Of a DNA stretch of 64,000 bases, positions 23,817 to 34,228 are shown one piece after another. The translations under genes and the position numbers were made by a program. The stretch lies in contig KV918790.1 in the NCBI GenBank assembly GCA_002049455.2, positions 124,001 through 188,000 on the forward strand, written 5' to 3'. How positions within the stretch are numbered: the first letter of the stretch is position 1; the number at the start of each line of letters is the position of its first letter. Origin of the DNA: Porphyra umbilicalis. Lineage: Eukaryota > Rhodophyta > Bangiophyceae > Bangiales > Bangiaceae. The notes below the pieces were generated by a model. The model searched no databases. It had not been told where the DNA came from and saw only the letters and a list, made by a program, of their open reading frames with translations.

Positions 23817-25044
23817 ATGTCCTACCACCAAGGTGGCGGCGGCGGCGGCGGCGGGCCAGACCAGTGGGGCTCGGGCGGCGGGGCGCCTCCCTACGGCGGG
23901 GGCGCGCCCGCCGCGTATGGGGGTGCGCCGGCGCCGCCCCCCGGGGGGTACCCCAACGCGTACGGTGCAGCTCCGCCCCCCGCGGGGTACCCCAGCACCC
24001 ACGGCGCGCCGTCGGCGCCGGGCGGGTACCCACCGCCCGGCGGCGCGCCGCCCGTGGGGTACCCGCCGCACGGCGGCGGTGGCGCGCCCGCCGCGTATGG
24101 GGACCCGTACGGGCACGCGGCGGGGGCGGCGCCCGGCGGCTACGCCCAAGCCCCGCCGCCGTGGAAGGGCGCTTATGGGCAGCCGCCGCCGCCGCCCCAC
24201 GCGGGCTATGGCCCCCCGCCCGGCGGCGCGTATGGGCCCCCCCCGGCCCCGGCCAAGGCGCCTATGGGGCCGCCCCGCCCCCCTACGGCGGCGCTTTTGT
24301 CGCGGCGCCACCGGCGCCCGCCTATGGCGGCGGTCCCGCCGGGTACCCGCCGCCCGGCGACGGGTACCCCCCCCCCTCGGCGGCGCCGGCGGCAACGCGG
24401 AGCGCTTCCTCGGCCACGGCACGTCGCACTATGTGGCCAACCGCCCCGCCGCCCCGTCGCTCTTTGGCGCCAGAGTTGCGAGGGGGGAGCACCTCTTCAA
24501 CACCCGCCAAACTTTCAAAGTCAAGGAAAAGATTGCGAGTTTGAGTGGCGACTCCTTTGACATCAAGGACGCGGCAGGCAGCACCCGCTACAAGGTGGAC
24601 GCCAATTTTCTGACGGCGCACCAGCGCAAGCGCCTCATCGGCGCGTCGGGTGAGGCGCTTCTCGGGCTCTCCCAGAGCCAATTTTCGCTCCGCGACCGCA
24701 TGACCGTGACGGACAGCACGGGGCGCCCGGCGGTGACGCTGCTCAGGCGTGGGTTTATGCCGGGCGCGGGCCACTCGACGGTGTTTGCGTGGTGGGGCAC
24801 AAAGACAGACGAGGTGGCGCCATTTTTGGAGATCAAGGCCGGCCTGTTGAAATGGGACTTCAAGCTGACCGAGGTTGGGGGGGAGAAGCGCCCCGTCGCG
24901 ACCGTGAAGCGCGACGTTGCCACCGTCAAAAATTTCTTCACGGACAGGGACGATTTCACGCTATGGGTGGAGCCAAACTACGACTGCGCCTTCCTAGTCA
25001 TGGTCGTCGTGGTGCTCGACGAGATGTTCTCAGACGACAATTGA
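23817..25044 (+). CDS. LURP-one-related (LOR domain) protein with Tyr/Pro/Gly-rich N-terminus
   Basis: The C-terminal ~200 residues (about 24430-25044) form a LOR domain, the Tubby/scramblase-like beta-barrel fold of plant LURP1. Visible signatures include LFNTRQTFKVKEK, FDIKDAAGSTRYKVDANF, and KAGLLKWDFKL near the end. The N-terminus from MSYHQGG is a long array of GGYPP/GAPPAYGG-type repeats, as in membrane-associated PGY-rich proteins. The molecular function of LOR proteins is not well defined; plant members are linked to defence. The open frame switches twice within the repeats, close to C runs at 24237-24244 and 24367-24376, while the repeat sense continues, so miscounted homopolymers are likely. 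The gene converges on the CBS-pair gene. Confidence 0.85.
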
Positions 25045-25716
25045 GGGGGGTCGACGGACTGGGTGGGGAGGGAAGGGGCGGGGGGGGCGCATCCGTGCGG
25101 TGGCACGGACGGGAACGGGGTGCGCGAGCCGTGTGCTCGTCAGGGCGCACGGGGGAGGACACTGTTCCCTCGGCGAACAATCGTGTGGGCGGCGTCGATG
25201 CAGCCGTCTTGGTGGCGGCGGCAGGGGGAGGCGCCGACCCCGACGCCCGCCGCGTCGGGGGTCCCTTCTCGGCCTTTGTTTTCGGCGGGGCGCGCCGGTC
25301 AGGGCGCTGCGACGAGCATGTGGGCGGGGCATGGCGGGGAGCGGCATGGCGGGCACGCGGCACAGCGGCCTTTGGTGTGGCGCACTGCTGAGGGGGGGCG
25401 GGCGTGCGTCGACCGAGCCGACGGAAGAGGGATCTGGCGCGCTCGCGGGGCCCGTCTGCCAACAAGGGAGCGGGACGGATCTGAGCGCAGTGCGCTCGGG
25501 CCGGCCCAGTGCATGCAAAACAGTCTTGCTTTTTTGTCAAATGTCAATTTTATATACACCGAGGCTACGACAATTCAACAAAACAGCAACAAGACCACAA
25601 AGAGAGAGACGTCCCGAGCGCCTCGCCGCCAGTCCACACGCCCCACCAGTCCAAGCGCACGGAGCAGCGCCTCGCAGCCCTGCGTCCAGCCCCACCCCCC
25701 GCCTCGGCCGCCCTCT
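25045..25716. other. shared 3' region of LOR and CBS genes
   Basis: 672 bp between the two convergent genes. An AT-rich stretch at 25520-25610 may hold polyadenylation signals for both. No supported gene. Confidence 0.4.
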
Positions 25717-26644
25717 AGGCCGAGAACCACTTGCGCCACCCGGCGGTCGATCCGGCTGGCGCCGCCGACGCCATGGACGCCGAGCCCCCCCCCCCCCCCC
25801 CCCGTACCCCCCCCCACGTGCGCCACGTTGGCCAACCGCGCAATCTGCTCGTGCAAATACCGCAGCGTCCGCTCGTGGTCGTCGGCGAGCGCCACCACCA
25901 GCTCCCGCATCGACACGAGGCCGAGGAGCTCCCCCTCCGCCGTCGGCCCGTCCAACACGGGCAGGTGTCGAATGTGGTTGGCGCTCATCACCCGCATGCA
26001 GTCCCCCACCGTCGCGTCGGCCGCGACGGTAATAACGTCGCGCGACATAACGTCGGCGACGCGCGTCGTGTCGGGCGACCGCCCGCTCAGCGCCATCGTC
26101 ATGTAATCCCGCTCCGTAATGATGCCGCAGAGGCGGAGGCGCGCCCCGTCGCCCACATCGTCGCCCGCCGCAATGCGCTGCGGGCCGCCATCGTCGGGCG
26201 CCAACGGGGCGGCGCCGACGGGGGAGACGACGAGGAGGGAGCCGGTGTTGAGGTCGACCATCTTGCGCACCGCCGCCGTCACAGTCGCGTCGGGGGGGAT
26301 GAGGTTGGGGAGGGCGTGGCGCCCGTCGACGAGCTGCGACACGGCCGCCATGCGCGCGTCCGTGCCGAGGCCGCCGGCCGACGCGGGGAGCAGCGACGAC
26401 GACACGTCGGCGGGCGCGGCGGCGGTGCCGAGGCCGGCGGCCGACGGGGGTGGGTGGTGGGGTGACCGCGCCGACGCGGTGGCCGCCCGCCACACGTCGG
26501 CGCGTCCGAGGAGGGCGGGCGCACACGCCGCGTTGGCAACGGAGCGGGTGGGGGGGGGGGCGTGGCGGACGGGGGGTGCCCGCGGAGGCGCACCCCCCGC
26601 CGGAGGGTGCCGGCAGCGCCGCGCGCGACGGCGCGGGAGGCCAT
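25717..26644 (-). CDS. CBS-pair (CBSX-like) protein, probably organellar
   Basis: Two tandem CBS domains, which bind adenosine nucleotides and act as regulatory modules. CBS1 runs from LPNLIPPDATVTAAVRKM to LCGIITERDYMTMAL; CBS2 from ADVMSRDVITVAADATV to LLGLVSMRELVVAL. Stand-alone CBS pairs such as plant CBSX proteins regulate thioredoxins in plastids or mitochondria; that role is by analogy only. The chosen start (ATG complement at 26642-26644) opens MASRAVARGAAGTLRRG, an Arg/Ala-rich presequence of mitochondrial or plastid type. It is one frame off the CBS frame, and an 11-G run (+ strand 26550-26560) lies at the join. A 19-C run at 25785-25803 follows CBS2; past it, one frame ends AGWRKWFSA and stops at 25717, which I take as the likely C-terminus. 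Both ends are therefore tentative. Confidence 0.82.
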
Positions 26645-29600
26645 GGCCGCGGCGGGTGGGAGGGGGGAAAGGGGGGCGGTTGCCCACGCTACCGCGGCGG
26701 GAATGTCCCAAGACGACCAGGAGCGGCCGACGGGGGGGCGGGGATGGAGGGGTCGCGAGTGGTGCGCCGCCTCGACTGCTTGGTGTGGGGGACGCCGCGG
26801 GGGGCACCGACGGCAGTGACCCTGACGGTTGAAAAGGGGGCGTCGCCGTGGCGCCTCGGCCGGCACCCCAGCCCGCCTCGCGCTGGACAAGCGGCGTGGG
26901 CACACACCCCCGCCTCAAGCGCGACGGCCGCAAGCGGGGTGACCGCGCAGGCGACCGCCGCGGCGCAGACGGTCGGGCACGCGGCCGCGGGCGCCGTCGC
27001 GTCGCAGTCCCGGTCGGCGCGCCCACCGACGTGGGCGGCCGCCGCGAGAGGGCCACAGGGCGCTGCGCTTGGGCTCATTCGTTAAGTGATGCACCTTTGC
27101 GTCAAGAGGGTGTGCGAGAGATAGGTGAGGCATATTTCAAGCTACGTACGTATCTACAAACTCGGTGATCCCAACAGCAATGGTCCTGCATTTTTGCGCT
27201 ACCCAAATGCAAGACCATCGCGAGTCGTCGCGTTTGGCTGATCAGACAGCTGACGGCTCGCGGCACACCCCCTCCCTTGTCCCCTTCGCTGCACCGACCC
27301 ACCTCACCAAGCGTGAGCTCCCTCTCCTCCTGCACTCAACGGGGTACCCTACCTTGCTATTCTGCACCCACGACCCGACTACCGTTTTGTGGCCGGCTGC
27401 GGCGGCCGCCCCCCCTCCCGTCGTTCTCGTCCTCTTCATCGATTACGACGTGCTCCGCGCGTCAGCGCGGTCGCCCGCTGGTGGCGACTGGTCCGCGCGC
27501 CCGCCCGCCGGCGGCGGTAGCGGCGCGCTGCTGCCGCGTGGCGACGTAAGGGCGCCTGTGCTCGCTGTGGTAGCATCCCCGCTGCCACCACTACTTGGGG
27601 GGGAGCCGCCAAAGCTCGCGCCCTCACCATCGTCCTAAGCGTTGATGTGGACGCGCGGCAACGGCGGAGCGAGCTTGGCAGCAACGGCAGCGGTCGCTAT
27701 GTCCCACCATCTCTGCTGCAGTCGCCGTCTACGTCGGTTCCGCTGCGGCTGCGACGCCCACCGCCGCCGGCGGTGCCAGCATAGGCGTCATCTTTGTCGC
27801 CGCTTTGCGGAGCGGCGGTTGAGGGGCGTCGACGGGACGGCCGGCCAGCTCGTCGGCCGCCCCGTGCTACGGTGGCGCAGCGGCAGCAGCAGCGACGGCG
27901 GGGGAAAGGCGATGGCAAGCGACTCGGCGGGCCTCGGGCGGCGGTACCCTGCAGCGGCGGCGCAACGGCCTTTCCCAGGCAGTCGCTCCACTCACGCGGC
28001 GGCCGGCCGTTGGCGGCGACGGGCGAGCGGCCCGGTGTGTTTGGAGGAGGAGGCGGTGCGGCTGCCCACCGCGGCGGCTGCGCGCTTCGGCGGTGGCCGA
28101 GTAGGCCAAAGGATATCGTCGGCCAATGTGTGCGTTCGTTTTGGAGGTGCGATGTGGGGGTGGGGGTGGGAGGCGCGATGAGGGGGTGGATGGGGGAGAA
28201 CCGTTGGGGGTGCACATGGGATGGGGGCGAGTCTCGGTTCAGGGCTCGTACTGAGCTTGCTGACGCCTACAGTTTTCAAGGGAGAGGGGGGGCAAGCTAC
28301 GGGCATAGGAGTGGACAAGAGGACAGACAAGAGGCTCGGCCCTGTCATATGAACGCTGTGCATGTATTATTGCCGCCACTTTCCCCATGAGGTTTAATCA
28401 CCAACATGACCCACACACATCCAAAGGCACTTGCCCCAACGATCGCAATACCGGTGGGTGCCAATAGTATTGTACCACAACTTGCTTTCATTTGCAATGG
28501 TAGTTTTGGATTACGGTGCAGTGGGCGTTGCGGTCGCTGCGCCAGGCACCCCCCGACTCGGCGCGTCCTTGGCGGCGGCGCGCGAAGGGCGCCGCGGCGC
28601 CTCGGTAGGGGCGCCCGCCCGCGCCTGGCGCGTGGGCGCCTGTGGAGGGGGGGGGGCGGGAGGCGCGGCAGACGGGTGCGCGGGCGGTCGCCGCGCTGCG
28701 CGACGGGGGCGGGCGGTGGAGGGGGGGGCTGTGTGGCCCCCGCGCGCCGCCAGCGTCGCGGCGGTCCCAGATTCGTGGCTGCGGTGGCAGCACGTTAGGG
28801 AACACCGACCGGTGGTTGTGCCACAAAGGGGCGCCGCTGCGGCTGTGTGAGGTGCAGGGGCCGACGAGCAGCATTTTTGTGGCCCAAAGATGCGGCTGTG
28901 TCGGTTCGTCGTGTTCTGCATGCACGGGCTCGGCAGATGGAGACTTGACAAAAATTACAGAAAACAATGAATACTTGTCGCTACGATTGTCCGCAGCTGA
29001 CCAACTCTTGTACGACTGGTCCTGCAAGTTGCGGGACCTGGCGCTCGGGCTCGCGACCAGCCTCTGGCGGCCAACGACGTCGGCCCTGCAACGGCGCCGC
29101 GGTCGCAGTGTGCGCAGCGCACCGTATCGGCGCGGCAGCCGCTGCTGGGGTGGGCGCGGCGGCTCCCGCCGGGCAGCATCGATGACGCACGCGGCCAAGC
29201 CGCCGCCGTCGGAGCACGGCGGTGGGGACGAGGCGATCAGACCCACAGCCCAGCGCGCCGGTCGGCGACCGACCTACAGCCTCGGGCACGGCCGACCGCA
29301 GGGGCTTGAACGAGGTGAGGGGGTCCGGGGGTGCAAGATTGAGAGTACCTCCGCACGTCGCTTTGGTGTTCGTGCCTGCTTCCGCGTCGCCATGCCTGTG
29401 GGGAGACCTGCTCCCGTTTGCGCGGTCGGCGTCTGTTGGAGAGCACGGAGTCAAGTCAACACTTTCGACCCGCAGTTCAGTGAAAACCTGTTCATGAAGT
29501 AACTAGTAGACCCCCTGGTCGCACAGCAATCGTCAAAGAAAGAGTGACAGCACTGCTCCCGCTCCACCACAGCGTCCCCCTCGGCGCGGGGCGCGCCCTT

Positions 29601-30416
29601 CGTCGAGCCGCCCGCCGCCCTCGTGCCGCGGCTGTTTGACGGCGCTTCCCGTCTCGGCACGACCTCACTGTCTTATCTGTCACCTGTCTTTGTCAACGGT
29701 TTTCACCATGGCGGGAAGGGTACCACCGTTTGGAGCGACCTCTCCCAGCAGAGTACGTGGGGTTGACCGTGCTCGGCGGTCGGGTCGTTCGGGGCTTGGT
29801 GTGTTCGTATTCTGACACCCTCTGCCTGGGACGCGCGCGACGGTGGTGGTGGTGTAAGGCGGCGGCAGAGAGGAAGGGGATGCTCTGGGATGTTTTTGTA
29901 TGGAGGCGTCCTTGGTGTTGGCGCCGGCGGCTGCCCGTTTCGTTGGGGCTGTGGGTGCCCACGGTGGCGAGGGCGCTGGAGCAGTTGGCGACGGCAGGCG
30001 CGTGGCTGGCATAAATAGAGTGACTGTATGGGAGACGTACCGGCCGATGGACTTTGTTCTTGGCTGCGTCCGTTTGTCCTGTTGCTCACGCCGGGACGGC
30101 CGACTTGAGTCTTGTACCAGTGCACGTGTACTAACAGCTGCTCTGCTGTCTGTTGCTCTGTACCCCTTTGTTTGTTCCATTTGCTGTGGCTTCTGGGCTT
30201 GCTCCTCGTGCCCTCTACTGCATTGCTCTCCTCGGCTGCTGTTTTCCGCCCCATTCACGGCGTGGACGACCCGCCCCCCCCCCCCGCGCGTCCCCCCTCG
30301 CATAGTCAGACACTGTCTCCATCTCCCTGGGCGCCCCGTCCCCCTCCACTGGCTCCCGCCCTCCCACCTCCTTCTCCTCCTCCTCCCTTGGTATAGTCCC
30401 GTCTGGGACGTCCCCC
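26645..30416. other. long stretch without a recognisable gene
   Basis: 3.8 kb between the CBS and UNC-50 genes. Open frames on both strands (for example 27642-28181, 28488-29246 and 28642-29502) have no domain signature and alternate between Arg/Pro/Ala-rich and mixed composition. A hairpin sits at 27180-27218. Untranslated regions of the neighbours, or an undetected multi-exon gene, are possible. Confidence 0.4.
27180..27218. repeat. short hairpin
   Basis: Arms 27180-27193 (atggtcctgcattt) and 27205-27218 are reverse complements with one mismatch, around an 11-bp loop, in an AT-richer patch upstream of the CBS gene. Confidence 0.7.
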
Positions 30417-31577
30417 TTGTCGGGCCTCGGCCTCGGCCGCACCCGCTCCTCCCGCCTCCCCGAGTATGTGCGGCGGTTGGGGAGCTACGCGGCGATGGAC
30501 ACGGACTTTGCGCTGTGGCAAATGGTGCACCTGGTGTGGGCGCCGTCGCGGGTGTGGCGGATGGCCAAATTCCACCGGCAGACCAAGGGACAATGGGCGC
30601 GCGACGGTACGTGGCGGGGTGTGACGGGCCGACCGGGGAGCATCGCGCGGGCCGCTTTTGTGAGTGTCTTGAGTAGCGGGGTCTTCTAGGCGGGGAGTGT
30701 CCACGGCTCGCTCGAGGGCCGTGTGTCTGTCGCTGGGCGTTACTCTGGGCGCGGCGGAACCGGCGCGGAGCAGTCGTCGCGGCGCCTGTGGTGCGGGTTT
30801 CGCGCCGCGGCGAGACACAGGATGACCTGCTTGTTGCCAATCCCTGTGGCTGCCACTTCTACCGAGAGAGTTGACGCCGTTTCTGACTGTGTCTTGAAGC
30901 TGCCTCCGCTCGCCACCTCGGCCTTTGCCCCACTTCCGCACTTGCGACTCTTTGGCTCTATCTGCTCCTGGCTCGACCCCCCCCCCCACGTCACAGACCC
31001 TGCCTTTGTCGCCATCCTCCTCTACTTTATGACCGTCACGGCCATTGCCCACGCGCTGGCCTTCCACCTCACCGGCACCCGCTTCCTCTCCCTCGCCCTC
31101 ACCTTCCCCCTCCTCCACCTGCTCGCGACCGGCGCGGTGATCGCCACGGCCACCACCCACTACCTGCGGGCGACGCTCCCCCCCCCGCCGGCGCACTCCC
31201 ACACCCCCGTCCTAACGCCCGTGGACATTGAGTGGCTCTACGCCTTTGACGTCCACTGCAACGCCTTCTTCCCCGCCTTCCTCGCCGTGTACGTGGTGCA
31301 GTACTTTCTGCTGCCCCTCTTTTTGGGCGGCGCCAGCGGCGGAGCGGCCGCCGCCACCACCGGCGGCTCCCTCATCCGGTGGGCGGGCAACAGCCTGTGG
31401 TTGGGCGCCTGGGGCGCCTACGTGTATGGCACCTTTCTGGGGTGGGAGGCCGTCGGTGTGGAGCGGGCCACGGACTTTTTGTGGGGGGGGGTCCTCGGGG
31501 GGGCCCTCTGGCTCCTCGGCGGCGTCTTGGGACTCGACGCCGTCCGCATGTGGAGCCGGTGGGTGATGGGCGTGTAG
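30417..31577 (+). CDS. unc50: UNC-50 family Golgi membrane protein, two exons
   Basis: Homologue of UNC-50/Gmh1, a multi-pass Golgi membrane protein needed for receptor trafficking. Exon 1 contains the family core EYVRRLGSYAAMDTDFALWQ and ends in RQTKGQWARD. Exon 2 resumes with DPAFVAILLYF and carries the PVDIEWLYAFDVHCNAFFPA block, then GNSLWLGAWGAYVYGTFLG. The 390-bp intron (30607-30996) has donor gtacgt and acceptor cacag, and splits an Asp codon after its first base. Splicing restores the family's ARDDPAF junction, which makes the intron call strong. Hydrophobic segments follow at ALAFHLTGTRFLSLALTF and later. The 5' end is open: no ATG lies between 30417 and the core, so the start may be in an upstream exon. 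The gene converges on the J-domain/HEAT gene 253 bp away. Confidence 0.92.
30607..30996 (+). other. spliceosomal intron in unc50
   Basis: Donor gtacgt at 30607, acceptor tcacag ending at 30996 after a pyrimidine-rich tract with an 11-C run. Phase 1. Confidence 0.9.
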
Positions 31578-31830
31578 CGGGGAGCGCGGCCCCCCCTGCG
31601 CGCCGCGTGTGGGGCGACGGGCCACCTTTTCGTGACACGGGGCGCGTTTGCATCTGTCCACGCACGACCACCGCGGCACTGTTGCAGCGGTTGCCACGAA
31701 CAACAGGGCTATCGGGGCCCCGCTCGCACACGCTGGCATCCACGACCACGCAAACAGCAGCGCAAGGGCAATGCGCGACAGGAAAACGCGGCAACAGCCG
31801 CTGCCCCCCCCGCCCTCCCCCCCCCGCCCC

Positions 31831-32971
31831 TTAAAGAAGCCCGTCCATGTACCGCAGCACATCCCGCACGCCCTCGTCGGCCACGTCCCACCCGCGCCCC
31901 CCCCCAGCGCGCGGAGCGCGAGGATTTTAAAGCTCGCCTCGACCATCCCACACCCCGCAATGGCGCCCGCCGCGGAGACGGCGCCGACCTCCCCCAAATC
32001 CCGCACCAGCACCCGCTGCGAGTAGTGGTGCTCGACGCCATAGCCGAGGCCCGCAACGAGCGGGTCGAGCCACGCCCCCTCCCCCGTGACCTGGTACAGC
32101 GCCTTGCACGCCGCGTACTTGACGAGCGGCGTCGCGCTGCCCGCGAGCGTGCGCATCGCGGCCGTCACGTCGGCCGTCGCCCCCCCGTCGGCACTGGCCG
32201 CGGCGGCGGCGGCGGCGGCGGCGCCGCCCACCCCCCCCGCCGCCAAGTGGCCATACGCCTTGAGGAGCCACTCGACGGGCTGGTCTTCGCGCCCCCCCCC
32301 GACGGCGGCCGCGTCCAAATCCGGCGTCATGGTCGTCCGCCGCGCGCGCGCCTCCCCCGCGCGGCGCGCCGCAAAGACCGCCTCGAGGCGCGCCCGCACC
32401 TCCCCGTCGAGGGCGTCGAGGTCAAAGAGGGACTCTTGCCGCCCGTACCCGCTCGCCGCCGCCGCCACGCGCGTCTGCACCGCCGCGGCGGCAACGAGGG
32501 CGGCGGCCACCGCGTCGGCGGCGGCGCCCGCCGCCGCCGCCGACGCGTCGTCGAGGGCGGGCGGCGGCGGCGGCGCCGCCGCCGCCGCCGCCGACGCCGC
32601 CGCCGACGCCGACGCCGGCGGGGCGCCGCGGCCGAGCGCCCGCGAGGCCACCCCCGCCAGCGCCTCGGCGGCGCGGTAGCGCAAAAAGTAGTCTGGGGAG
32701 GCGAGGCAGGCGGTCAGGGCGGCCCACGTCGGCGCCGCCGGCGGGGCCATGGCGCCGAGCGCGAGGGCGGCGCGCCGCCGCAGGCGGTCGGGCGCCGCCG
32801 GGTTGACGAGCACCCCCCGCACCGCGTCGGCGGCGGCGCCGACCTTGAAGCGGTACACCCACCAGAGCGCGTAGTAGCGGTCGGCGGCGGGCACGCCCGC
32901 GTCCCCAATCGTCGCAATCGCCTCGTCGACGGAGCGGGGGCACGCGTCGGCGGGCGCGCCGTCGCCGTCGA

Positions 32972-33003
<32 letters not shown>

Positions 33004-33654
33004 CCGCCGCCGTCGCCGTCGGGGGCGGCGGATAAGAAAAAGGCGGCGCCGAGGTCGCCCGCCTCGGAGAGGTAGTCGAGCTCCGCCCCGCCGGCCGCGC
33101 CGCCGCCGTCGGCAACCGCCGCCGCGCGGGCGGCCATGGAGCGCACGGCGGCAACGCCGTCGGCGCCCGCCGTATCATAAACGGCGCGGGTGTCTGCGTC
33201 AGAGAGCACCGCGTAGGCGGCGGCCACGTCGGCCATGGTGGGGGGGGGGGGGCGCCCGCCGCCGCCGCCGCCGCGCCGCCGTCGGCGGCCGTGTCGGGGT
33301 GCGCCGCCCGGGCGGCGGCGAGGTAGGCGGCCCGGATGGTGGAGGGCGTCGCCGCGTCGCGGTCGGTGATGCCGAGGAGTGTGTACAAGTCGGTGGGTGG
33401 GAGGGGGGGGCGGCGGTGGGTGGATGGGGGGGGGGGGGGGGGGAGGGGGGGGAGGGGGGGGTCCCCGCCGCCCCGCCCGTGCCAGCGCTCGCCGCCGCGT
33501 CGGTCGCCGGCGTCGCCGCGGGGGGGGTGGCCGTCGCCGTTGGGGGGGGGGCCCGACCGCGCGTCGACGCGGCGGCCGCCGCCGGGGACGCCCACCGGCC
33601 GCGCGTCGACCGCAGCGCGGGGGCGGCGACAAAGGCCGCGGCGGGCGCGGCCAT
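31831..33654 (-). CDS. J-domain protein fused to CpcE/IaiH-like HEAT repeats, plastid-targeted
   Basis: The order is transit peptide, J-domain, then HEAT/PBS-lyase-like repeats. The start (ATG complement at 33652-33654) opens MAAPAAAFVAAPALRSTRG, a plausible transit peptide. The J-domain has DLYTLLGITDRDAATPSTI, the HPD motif in ARAAHPDT, and AAYAVLSDADTRAVYD, so it could stimulate an Hsp70. The rest matches cyanobacterial HEAT proteins of the CpcE/IaiH type: RYYALWWVYRF, RRRAALALGAMAP, SPDYFLRYRAAEALAG, PLVKYAACKALYQVTG and EASFKILALRAL. These include phycobilin lyase subunits and a protein that binds IscA. The C-terminus VRDVLRYMDGLL stops at 31831. The protein passes through different frames, with switches at G or C runs near 33426-33461, 33240-33252 and 31897-31905. 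Function (tetrapyrrole or Fe-S related) is inference. Confidence 0.8.
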
Positions 33655-34228
33655 GGTCGCGGCGGCGGCCGCGTGGGTGGCGCCGAGCCAAAAAAAAAAA
33701 AAAAAGACAAAAAAAAGGGCAGACGAGAGGAGGACAAAGGACGAGACCGTCAACAAGGAGAAAGGAGCGGTAGGAGCGCCAGGCCAGCCGAGGGGGGAAG
33801 AGAAGGGGGGACCAACACGCCGGGGGGTCGCCCGGTGGGGAGCGCCGCCCGCTGCGGACGCGGGCGAGCCGCGCGCGGTGCAGCTGCGCGGACCTGGTCG
33901 AGGTCGAGATCAGTCAAAGACTCGAGTGTGGGGTGCCGGTTTCACTCACAGTTTTCGTTGGTTGGTGGCTGAATCTTGATAATCCAGGCGTTTGATCGCA
34001 CGTCGAAAGCAGGGGAATTCCAATCCAGTCGGGCGGCGCCAGTGCCCACTGCGGCCTGCGTCATCCCGCGCCGCCACCTCGATCGCGATCACGCGGGGGG
34101 CATCGCCCGGGGGCGCGGCCGCGCGACACGCGGACGGTTCCATCAGCTGAGTACCGCTGCAGCGGTACTGCGACGACCGGTCGTCTACCTCCCCCCCCCC
34201 GCCGCCGCCGCCCGCGCCGCCCCTCCCC
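33655..34228. promoter_or_regulatory. divergent intergenic region with poly(dA:dT) tract
   Basis: 574 bp between the divergent start codons of the J-domain/HEAT and ArgJ genes. A 16-A run (33690-33705) and an 8-A run (33709-33716) stand out in this GC-rich setting and lie 36-62 bp upstream of the J-HEAT start. Such tracts exclude nucleosomes in other eukaryotes. Its role here is a guess. Confidence 0.4.
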
